From contig CAISDL010000059.1 in the NCBI GenBank assembly GCA_903884065.1, positions 1 to 64,000 of the forward strand: a DNA stretch of 64,000 bases. Direction: 5' to 3'. The position numbers were made by a program, and so were the translations under genes. Shown piece by piece: positions 57,112 through 64,000 of the stretch; within the stretch, counting starts at the first letter, position 1; every line of letters starts with the position of its first letter. The notes under the pieces were generated by a model, which was not told the DNA's origin, made no database searches, and saw nothing but the letters and a program-made list of their open reading frames with translations. Origin of the DNA: an uncultured Actinomycetes bacterium. Lineage in GTDB: Bacteria; Actinomycetota; Actinomycetes; Mycobacteriales; Mycobacteriaceae.

Positions 57112-57786
57112 ATGACCACGGCGAGCGTGTCCCGTCAGACCCCGTTGCCGGAAGGCAGTCGCCGGGCCCCGGTGCAGGAACGCAGTCGTCAGACGGTCAC
57201 CCGCATCCTCGACGCCGCCGCGGCGATCGCCGACGAACAGGGCGTCGACGCCGCGACCACCAGAGCCATCGCCGACCGGGCCGGGGTCTCCTACCCGTCG
57301 CTCTACCGGTTCTTCGCCGACCGGGAGGCGATCCTCGACGAGTTGCTCGAGCGGCACTGCGCCGAGTTGGACGCCCGCTGCGTCGCGGCGGAGAAGACCT
57401 GGCAGATCGAGTCCGCGGCCGACCTGCTCAACAACGAACTCGACCTGCACGTCCACTACTACCGGCGCTACCCCAGTTCGGCGCGGCTGTGGATGGGTGG
57501 GCGCACCTCCCCCACCGTCACCAAGCACGTGCGCGCCCGGATGGGCACACTGGCTCGTCGCATCCACGCGATCCTGGTGAACGCCGGATTGATTCCCGCC
57601 GACACCGATCCGCGGGCCATGCTGGTCGCCGTCGAGATGGCCGACCGCATCCTCGAGTTGTCCTTTCGCGACAGCGACGACTCCGCGGATTCCGACGACG
57701 CCGGCTTCAATCAGGACATCCTCGAGATCGGCCGGCGGGCCCTCATCGCTTTCGCTTCCGACCTTTCGCGGCGCCCCCCCACGTGA
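57112..57786 (+). CDS. TetR family regulator (EthR-like)
   Basis: 224 residues from ATG 57112. ERSRQTVTRILDAAAAIADE, HTH TTRAIADRAGVSYPSLYRFF and a ligand-binding C-terminal half ending LIAFASDLSRRPPT. Divergent from the BVMO, so it probably represses that gene and itself. It overlaps the DGAT stop by 44 bp, convergently. Confidence 0.9.
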   Translation: MTTASVSRQTPLPEGSRRAPVQERSRQTVTRILDAAAAIADEQGVDAATTRAIADRAGVSYPSLYRFFADREAILDELLERHCAELDARCVAAEKTWQIESAADLLNNELDLHVHYYRRYPSSARLWMGGRTSPTVTKHVRARMGTLARRIHAILVNAGLIPADTDPRAMLVAVEMADRILELSFRDSDDSADSDDAGFNQDILEIGRRALIAFASDLSRRPPT

Positions 57787-59365
57787 TCTGCATCAGTTCA
57801 GCACTCGGCGTGGCCTCGACCAGCCGTCCGAAGGCGGCGGCGAACCCGTCGACGATCTGCTCGTGGTCGGGCACAAGTGTTGTGTCGCAAGCAATCCCGA
57901 CGGTCACCTCACCGTCATAGCTGTAGATCGTGAAGCTCATCGGCTGATCACCGGAGATCGGCGCCCAGCCGACCATGCCGTCGACCAGGCTGCCGGCCAG
58001 ATAGACCGGCATGGGCGGTCCCGGCACATTGGTCAGCGTCCCGACGGTCCGGTTGGTGAACAGATCGACCGAGGCCTCGTACAAGTCGTGGCTGAGCCCG
58101 GCGATGGCCTCCTGGAACCGGAACGCCACCGCCGCCTCGTGGCCGTGCTTGATGCGGTCCATGCGGCGTTTGGCGATGGCCAGAATCTTGAGCGGATCGG
58201 ACTCGTCGGTGGGCAGTTCGAGTTGCACGAGGGCGAAGTCGTTGCCGAGCGTGTCGGGCAGCGTCAGGTCCAGTGGCTTGAGGTTCACCGGCACCATGAA
58301 CGTCACCGACGAGCACCGTGCGCCGTGCGCCGCCAGATAGCTCTGCAGCGTGCCGGCGACGGTGGCCACCAGAACGTCGTTGACGGTGCAGCGGTTGGCT
58401 CCCGCGACCGCTCTGACCGCCGCCAGTGACAGCGGCTCCGACCAGGCGACGCTCTTCTCCTCACCGGCGGTTCCGGTCCACAGCGTCACGTCGTTGCGGG
58501 TGCCGACCAGCAGTTTGCGCATGGTGTCGACGTCACCGGGCGCCGCGGAGAAGAAGTCGACCAGCGACCCGCCGCCGGGCAGCGCGGCGCGGACGTTGCG
58601 GGCCAGACCCGCACCGGTCGCCTGCGCCGCGCCGACCAGGGTGTTACCGACACCCACCGGGTTGCGCAGGGCATAGCGGCCCATCTGCCCGGCGCGCTGC
58701 AGCAATTGCGGGGCCTCCGCGGCCACCCCGAGGACCCCGGTGACCCGGGAGACCGCGCCGCCCGCGGTGCGCGCCACCCCGCCGGCCGCGGACCGCAACC
58801 GCTTACCCAGCGGCTGACCGGGTGGATGCGGCTGTGCCGCAACCTGTTTGACGGCCGGTGCCATGATCGGCCCGCCCTGCGGAGAGGAGTCGAACAGGCT
58901 CATCGACAACTGCACCATCCGCATGCCGTCGGCGATCGCGTGGTGGCTGCGCAACAGCATGGCGCTGCCGTTGCCGTACTTCTTGACCCAGATCGCCTGC
59001 CACAACGGGTGGTCGTGGTCGAGCATCTCCGTGCGGTGCGCGGCCACCAGGTCCTGCAGTGCGCGGGGGTCGTCGGGATTGTGCAGTGAGACCAGCGAGA
59101 AGTGGTTGTCGAAGTCGAAGTCGGGGTCGGGCTCCCACCACCAGGAACCGTCCTCGTCCTTGACGGCCTTGCTGCGGAACACCGGGTAGCGGTTGATCAG
59201 CCGTTCCTCCACCACCGCGCGGACCTTGTCGAAGTTCAGCGGCTCGGCGGTCCAGATCACCGAGTCGACCACCATCAGGTTGTGCGGACGGTCCATCTCG
59301 AGCCACAACGCGTCCTGGACACCGAGACGGCGGCGCCCACCCGCGAGCGCACGTCGCTCGTCCAT
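57743..59365 (-). CDS. Wax ester synthase/diacylglycerol acyltransferase (WS/DGAT)
   Basis: 540 residues from ATG 59365 (GGAGGTGG upstream). Catalytic HHxxxDG motif in SHHAIADGMRMVQLS; N-terminal DALWLEMDRPHNLMVVDSVI and C-terminal WAPISGDQPMSFTIYSYDGE, then TVGIACDTTLVPD are family marks. Makes triacylglycerol or wax esters as storage lipid. A small Ala/Gly-rich linker lies between residues 205 and 290. Confidence 0.93.
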   Translation of the reverse strand: MDERRALAGGRRRLGVQDALWLEMDRPHNLMVVDSVIWTAEPLNFDKVRAVVEERLINRYPVFRSKAVKDEDGSWWWEPDPDFDFDNHFSLVSLHNPDDPRALQDLVAAHRTEMLDHDHPLWQAIWVKKYGNGSAMLLRSHHAIADGMRMVQLSMSLFDSSPQGGPIMAPAVKQVAAQPHPPGQPLGKRLRSAAGGVARTAGGAVSRVTGVLGVAAEAPQLLQRAGQMGRYALRNPVGVGNTLVGAAQATGAGLARNVRAALPGGGSLVDFFSAAPGDVDTMRKLLVGTRNDVTLWTGTAGEEKSVAWSEPLSLAAVRAVAGANRCTVNDVLVATVAGTLQSYLAAHGARCSSVTFMVPVNLKPLDLTLPDTLGNDFALVQLELPTDESDPLKILAIAKRRMDRIKHGHEAAVAFRFQEAIAGLSHDLYEASVDLFTNRTVGTLTNVPGPPMPVYLAGSLVDGMVGWAPISGDQPMSFTIYSYDGEVTVGIACDTTLVPDHEQIVDGFAAAFGRLVEATPSAELMQITWGGAAKGRKRKR

Positions 59366-59497
59366 CGCCACCTCCGACCGCTTGTTCCGGGGAATCCCGT
59401 TGAGGCCCATTGTTGCCGATCGGCACGCCGCGGGACGGCGTTCCGCGTCAGCAAATAGCTAAGCTGCCAGAATTGCGGGACCGCCGAAAGGATCGAG

Positions 59498-60730
59498 ATG
59501 GCTCACCGACCGCTTATGCGTCTGTTTGCCGCACTGCTGGCTGTCGTAACTCTGCTGGGACTGGCACCGGCAGCGAATGCCTGCAGCCGGGTGACCTGGC
59601 TCGGCCCGGACGGCATGGTGATCACCGGCCGGTCGATGGACTGGCCGTACTCCTTCCATTCGCACCTGTACGCGGTACCCGCGGGCAGCACCCAGGACGG
59701 CGCCGGCGGGGTGAACTCGCTGACCTGGACCCGTAAATACGGCGCCATCGAGGTGGCCGGCACCACCGACCCGAATGGCCCCATCGACGGCGTGTTCGAC
59801 GGCATGAACACCTCTGGCCTGGTGGCAAACCTGCTGTATCTGGGCGAGTCCGACTTCGGGCCCGCCCCGGCGGACAACCGGCCGCGACTGTCCTTCGCGG
59901 GATGGGTGGACTACGTCCTGACCAACTTCGCCACCGTCAACGAGGTGGTGGACGCATTCACCAACCCGTCCATCTACATCGTGCCGATCAACTTCGGGCC
60001 CGGCGGGGCGGCGCATCCGACCGTGCACCTGTCGGTCACCGACGCCTCCGGGGACTCCGCCATCATCGAATACCTCGACGGCAAGCCGGTGATCCACCAC
60101 GGCCGTCAGTACCAGGTGATGACCAACAGCCCGACCTATGACGAGCAACTCACGCTCAATGCCAAGTGGGACGACGTCGACAAGAACACGGACCTGCCCG
60201 GCTCCATCCAGTCCCAGGACCGGTTCGTGCGCGCGTCGTATTACCTGAGCAAGCTGCCGCAGACCGCCGATGAGCGCCAGGCCGTCGCCGGGGTGTTCTC
60301 CGTGATGCGCAACGTCTCGGTGCCGTGGGGTGTGGGCGATCCGGAGCACCCCAACCTGTCCCCCACGTACTGGCGTTCGGTGGCCGACTCCACCAACAAG
60401 ATCTACTACTTCGAGTCGGCGCTGAGCCCGAACATCGTGTGGGTGAACCTCAACAACGTCAACCTGGGCCCTGGTTCGGGGATTCGCGCGGTCAAGGTCG
60501 AGGAGAACTACGCGATCATCGGCAATATCGACAGCCAGTTGGCTCCGGCGAAGCCGATCGCCTTCCTGGCGCCGACGGCCGCCAACACTCCCCGGCCGAG
60601 CGCGTCCCCGCCGGACGCTCCGAAGGTGGAGGACAAGACCGGCTTCCACTGGTGGTGGGCACTTCCGGTCCTCGCGGTGCTGGGTCTGCTTGGCTTCCTG
60701 CCTCGGCTGGTCCGCAAGCCGACTCCCTAA
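59498..60730 (+). CDS. Secreted Ntn hydrolase, choloylglycine/penicillin V acylase type
   Basis: 410 residues. Signal peptide (LLAVVTLLGLAPAANA) cleaved so that Cys-29 (ACSRVTW) becomes the N-terminal nucleophile; ITGRSMDW and VFDGMNTSGLVANLLYLGES, YQVMTNSPTYDEQL complete the linear-amide hydrolase core. The C-terminus has a Pro-rich linker and a membrane anchor (WWWALPVLAVLGLLGFLPRL). Hydrolyses an amide such as a lactone/N-acyl signal; substrate unknown. Surface exposed. Confidence 0.88.
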   Translation: MAHRPLMRLFAALLAVVTLLGLAPAANACSRVTWLGPDGMVITGRSMDWPYSFHSHLYAVPAGSTQDGAGGVNSLTWTRKYGAIEVAGTTDPNGPIDGVFDGMNTSGLVANLLYLGESDFGPAPADNRPRLSFAGWVDYVLTNFATVNEVVDAFTNPSIYIVPINFGPGGAAHPTVHLSVTDASGDSAIIEYLDGKPVIHHGRQYQVMTNSPTYDEQLTLNAKWDDVDKNTDLPGSIQSQDRFVRASYYLSKLPQTADERQAVAGVFSVMRNVSVPWGVGDPEHPNLSPTYWRSVADSTNKIYYFESALSPNIVWVNLNNVNLGPGSGIRAVKVEENYAIIGNIDSQLAPAKPIAFLAPTAANTPRPSASPPDAPKVEDKTGFHWWWALPVLAVLGLLGFLPRLVRKPTP

Positions 60731-60906
60731 CCACGCCGAGTGCGCCACCACGCAGGGAATGTGCGAGTGGCCCCCTGTCTGACGGGGCACTCGACGAGAC
60801 GGGGCACTCGACGAGAGATTTCGCATGCTGGACACCTGTCCAGGATTACATCGGGGCGTTCATATCCGGTGTCAGGCGGCGGGCCGGCAACGGCGATAAT
60901 CACCGG

Positions 60907-62508
60907 GTGCGCTCCGCCCTGGCCTGGTGGCTGGTTCCTGCCGTTGCCGTCGCCGCCGTCTGCGCCCACAGCGCCGACCGGACCGAGACCGCCGCCGCGG
61001 CGACGGCGCCCACCACCATCGCCGGGCCGTACGCCTCCCTGCTGGCCGCCTCCGAGGATCTCGGCCCCGCGCGCGGGGATCGCGTGGAAATGACCGCGGC
61101 CCTGCACGACGGGTCGACGCCGCATGCCTTGACCCGGTGGGCGCGAAGCAACGGTCTGTCGGTGACGTGGCGGCCGGGCGAGCGCTGGGCGATGCTGGTC
61201 GGTGCGCCCGCCGCGGCGGCCGCAGCCCTCGACGTCCCGGTCCACGACTATCGCGGGCGACGCGGTCAGGTCTTCTACGCCTCCCCGCAGCAGCCAGCCG
61301 TTCCCGCCGCGATACGCGGCGAGGTCGCCGAATTCGGCCGACTCCTGGGCTACACCCCCCACCACGAGTCCGTGCCGGTCATCCTGCCGTTGGACGTTCC
61401 GGACAGGGCCGTGAGCCCGGGCGCCCTGCTGCGCACCTACAACGTCGAGCCGCTGCGCGCCGGAGGCTACACCGGCAAGGGGGTCACGGTGCTGGTCTTC
61501 GCGTTCGACGGCTTCGATCAGACCGACCTCGACAGCTTCGCCATGACCTTCGGCCTGCCGCCGCTCGTGCCGGACGTGTTGGGGCCCATGCCTTCCCAAC
61601 GCAATGGCGAGGCGACGATGGACCTTCAGGCCGTCCACGCCATCGCACCCGACGCCCGCAAGGTGTTGGTCAATGCCCGCCCCACCGTGGAAGGTGACGC
61701 GTCCTACCGCAAGATCGCCGACATGATGACCGAGGCCGACCGCCGCTATCCCGGTGCGGTGTGGAGCTTTTCGATCGGTTGGGGCTGCGACAAGCTCACC
61801 ACGGCCGCCGACCTTGCTCCGGTGCGCGCAGCCCTTGCGCTGGCCCAGCGCCACGGCACCACGGCGTTCGACGCCAGCGGTGACCTGGCCGGCCTGGAGT
61901 GCAAAGGGGGCGACGACTGGTCCGCCCCGCCGGGTCCGGGCGATATCGGCCTCGATTCGGTGGCCTCGCTGCCGGAGATGACCGACGTGGGCGGAACCCG
62001 GTTGTCGACCGACCCCGACGGCAGGTGGCTGGGCGAGCAGTCCTGGTTCGACCCGCCGATCACCCAGGGAACCGGCGGCGGGATCTCGGCACTGTTCGGC
62101 CGCCCGGCGTGGCAGTCCGCACTCGCCGTGGCCGCCCCGGATCGCCGGCTCACCCCCGATATCGCCGCACTGGCCGACCCGTTCACCGGAATGCGCATCT
62201 TCTTCAACGGCGAGCAGGTGGTCGGCGGCGGCACCTCGCTGTCGGCGCCACTGTGGGCCGGGATGGCGGCGGTCATGAACCAGTACCTCGTGGACAACGG
62301 CGGGGAGCCGATCGGCGACCTGAACCCGCTTCTGTACGAGATCGCCGAGGGTGCGCGGCTTCCGGCATTCCGGGATGTGACGTTGGGCGGCAACGCCGTT
62401 GATCTGGCCGGGCCGGGCTACGACCTGGTGACCGGGCTCGGCACCCCCGATGTGGACAACCTGTCGAAGAACCTGCTGGCGGTACAGCGGCGGATCGGGA
62501 TCCGATGA
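60907..62508 (+). CDS. S53 family serine-carboxyl peptidase (sedolisin/kumamolisin type)
   Basis: 533 residues from GTG 60907. Signal peptide (AWWLVPAVAVAAVCAHS), inhibitory pro-domain (about 40-180), then catalytic domain: Glu/Asp pair in RNGEATMDLQAVHAIAPDAR, oxyanion Asp in TTAFDASGDLAG, Ser in GGGTSLSAPLWAGMAA. Calcium site near the end (DVTLGGNAVDLAGPGYDLVT). Acid-active protease outside the cell. ATGA overlap with the next gene. Confidence 0.88.
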   Translation: MRSALAWWLVPAVAVAAVCAHSADRTETAAAATAPTTIAGPYASLLAASEDLGPARGDRVEMTAALHDGSTPHALTRWARSNGLSVTWRPGERWAMLVGAPAAAAAALDVPVHDYRGRRGQVFYASPQQPAVPAAIRGEVAEFGRLLGYTPHHESVPVILPLDVPDRAVSPGALLRTYNVEPLRAGGYTGKGVTVLVFAFDGFDQTDLDSFAMTFGLPPLVPDVLGPMPSQRNGEATMDLQAVHAIAPDARKVLVNARPTVEGDASYRKIADMMTEADRRYPGAVWSFSIGWGCDKLTTAADLAPVRAALALAQRHGTTAFDASGDLAGLECKGGDDWSAPPGPGDIGLDSVASLPEMTDVGGTRLSTDPDGRWLGEQSWFDPPITQGTGGGISALFGRPAWQSALAVAAPDRRLTPDIAALADPFTGMRIFFNGEQVVGGGTSLSAPLWAGMAAVMNQYLVDNGGEPIGDLNPLLYEIAEGARLPAFRDVTLGGNAVDLAGPGYDLVTGLGTPDVDNLSKNLLAVQRRIGIR

Positions 62509-64000
62509 GGACACCGTGTCCGGTGTGTGCCGCGCAGACGCCGGTCGGCGTCTTCTGCGGCCATTGCGGCGCGCATCTGCATCCGCAGCCCGGCGACGGG
62601 CCCCGGTGGCTGAGACCGCGCGCGTTCTGCGCCGCCCCCGAGGAGCATGTGCTGCGCCCGGCGATCAGCAGCACGCTGTTCCCGCACACCTCGCAGCTGT
62701 CCCGGGGGCCGTTCACCGCCGGACTTGTCCTGATCGTGGCCATCATGGCCGTGGCCGTCGAACTGCGACTGCCCGGAGCGCTGATCGCCGTCGCGACACT
62801 GGGCCTGCCGTTGCTGTTCGGCATCTACAGCCACGCCTCCGGCATCGACCGCGACATTCCGCGCCCCACCCTGCTGCTCACCGCGGCTCTGGGCGTGGCG
62901 ATCGGTGTGGGCTGGGTGCTGCTCACCGGCGATCTGGTGATCCGGGAGACCGGTGCGGCCTTCGACGCCGGGATGGCCGGCAACCGCGTGGTTCGCAACG
63001 GACTGGGTGTCACCGAGGGCAGCGCGCTGCTGATGCTGCTGCCCGCGCTCGTGATCCGGCTGGTGCGCCCCGGACAACGGGAGTCGTTGCAGGGCTTTGC
63101 CATCGGGGTGCTGGGAGCGCTCAGTTTCACCGCGGCGGCAACCTTCACCAAGCTTGCGCCGCAGTTCGCCGCCGGCCCGGTCGCCGCCGATCAGACGGTG
63201 GAATGGCTGCTGGTCGAGGCCGGCATCCGCGGTCTGGCGATCCCGCTCACGGCAGCCTGCGCGGGCGGCCTGGTGGGCGCCGCCCTGTGGTTCACCCGGC
63301 CCCGCGAGGGGCCGCGACTGTCTCGTCCGGCGGTGGTTGGCGCACTGTTCGCCGTCGGCGCGGTGGTGCTGACGATCTACGCGATCATCGGGGTGGTCGA
63401 CGTCGCCGGTGTGCCGCAGATGCAGATGCTGGGCTGGTATGTGGCGATGGCCCTGGTCGCGCTGATCGCGTTGCGGATCGGCATCCAGCTGGCATTGCTG
63501 CACGAGGCTCCAGACCCATGCACCGAGCAGCCCGAACTGTGTGCGTCATGCCGGAATGTGGTTCCGCATATGGGATTCTGCCCGCTCTGTGGGACGTCCG
63601 CACATGCGTCGTCGCACACTTCCGCGGCCGAGCGCCGACGCGTCACCCCTGTGCAGGACGGGCAGCGCGGGACTGGGGCGCTATGGCCGGGCTACGCCGT
63701 CCCCGCCCGCGCCTACACCGTCGCCCCGCTGACTGCCACGCCGTTCATGCGGGTGCTGGCGGTGTGGGTGGTCACTATCGTCGGGGTCTCGGCCGCACTG
63801 GTGGGCCTGTCGGCGTCGATCGCGACGCCGGCCGTGCAGTACAACTGCCCGCCGGACTGCGGGCATCCCCCGATCGGTACGCCGGTCACCAGCAATCCCC
63901 GCTTCACCGCAGCGGACGGGAGCTTCTCGGTGGCCTACCCGGCCCCGGGGTCGGCCTACGAGGTGAGCATCGCCGACGACGGGGTGACGGCACGCTACCT
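62505..64000 (+). CDS. Zinc-ribbon polytopic membrane protein, 3' end outside window
   Basis: At least 498 codons. N-terminal zinc ribbon CPVCAAQTPVGVFCGHCG, then about eight membrane helices (GLVLIVAIMAVAVELRL, LLLTAALGVAIGVGWVLL, GLAIPLTAACAGGLVGAAL), a second zinc ribbon near residue 345 (CASCRNVVPHMGFCPLCG), one more helix (LAVWVVTIVGVSAALVGL) and an external Cys-containing segment (YNCPPDCGHPP). Translationally coupled to the S53 protease, so the two may cooperate at the membrane. Family not recognised; frame still open at 64000. Confidence 0.75.
   Translation, partial: MRTPCPVCAAQTPVGVFCGHCGAHLHPQPGDGPRWLRPRAFCAAPEEHVLRPAISSTLFPHTSQLSRGPFTAGLVLIVAIMAVAVELRLPGALIAVATLGLPLLFGIYSHASGIDRDIPRPTLLLTAALGVAIGVGWVLLTGDLVIRETGAAFDAGMAGNRVVRNGLGVTEGSALLMLLPALVIRLVRPGQRESLQGFAIGVLGALSFTAAATFTKLAPQFAAGPVAADQTVEWLLVEAGIRGLAIPLTAACAGGLVGAALWFTRPREGPRLSRPAVVGALFAVGAVVLTIYAIIGVVDVAGVPQMQMLGWYVAMALVALIALRIGIQLALLHEAPDPCTEQPELCASCRNVVPHMGFCPLCGTSAHASSHTSAAERRRVTPVQDGQRGTGALWPGYAVPARAYTVAPLTATPFMRVLAVWVVTIVGVSAALVGLSASIATPAVQYNCPPDCGHPPIGTPVTSNPRFTAADGSFSVAYPAPGSAYEVSIADDGVTARY

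Noticed and set aside
55402..57567. 721-aa minus-strand ORF
   Set aside because: Out-of-frame reading through the monooxygenase gene; ends in the repeat-encoded SLIRRSGG peptide.

Overview
The window looks like a chromosome segment of a rapidly growing mycobacterium (Mycolicibacterium type). GC content is high, and GTG starts and short ATGA/GTGA overlaps are common. The gene families are mycobacterial: a PGRS-like Gly-rich secreted protein, PE-PPE-fold proteins, a wax ester synthase/DGAT, several FadE dehydrogenases, a CYP136-type P450, NrdF2/NrdHIE, a DUF5997 protein and an EthA/EthR-like pair. I see no tRNA, rRNA or CRISPR array.

Layout. 1-9.9 kb: PGRS-like protein, nrdF2 with a paired NrdR-box promoter, a TetR, a geranylgeranyl-reductase-type flavoprotein, a LysR-type ligand domain without HTH beside DUF5997, a prokaryotic pentameric ligand-gated channel, an SDR, a VapBC pair, a broken two-TM gene and a PPOX protein. 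9.95-21.2 kb: an accessory block bounded by two near-identical copies (about 80 bp, 11.16 kb apart) of the nrdE 3' end plus its terminator. It holds two fragments of a second, diverged nrdE, an excisionase-like gene, a complete IS3-family element (11032-12300, 26-bp perfect terminal repeats), a serine-recombinase tail, several unrecognised small genes, a secreted PE-PPE-like protein without the nucleophile motif, a HAD phosphatase, an unknown 305-aa protein and a small gene broken by an amber codon. This block separates nrdF2 (about 2 kb) from nrdHIE (about 21-24 kb).

24-29.5 kb: SDR-TetR-CYP136 module, then a sulfur/metal-stress cassette (CsoR-family repressor without the usual His, TauE permease, truncated rhodanese, thioredoxin, 41-aa Cys-rich protein) sharing four ATACCC-N4-GGGTAT operators. 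29.5-36.6 kb: an APH-fold kinase and a full set of [NiFe]-hydrogenase maturation genes, hypFCDE divergent from hypAB, with no structural subunits in view. 36.6-41.2 kb: two tandem MASE1-SpoIIE phosphatases and a SIMPL protein. 41-50.6 kb: a fused two-domain FadE, a winged-helix regulator, a GNAT-AAA fusion, cstA with its small partner, and a paired heteromeric FadE. 50.6-64 kb: envelope and lipid genes (SOUL protein, Ala/Pro-rich secreted protein, VanX-type dipeptidase, PE-PPE hydrolase, ChaA antiporter, Baeyer-Villiger monooxygenase with divergent TetR, WS/DGAT, secreted Ntn hydrolase, S53 peptidase and a zinc-ribbon membrane protein cut by the window end).

How genes work together. nrdH/nrdI/nrdE/nrdF2 form the class Ib ribonucleotide reductase; both promoters carry two NrdR-like boxes 32 bp apart, which would co-regulate them despite the split. 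The hyp genes build the NiFe(CN)2CO centre for a hydrogenase encoded elsewhere. The csoR-like cassette appears autoregulated through shared operators. All family assignments come from reading motifs; no database search was run.
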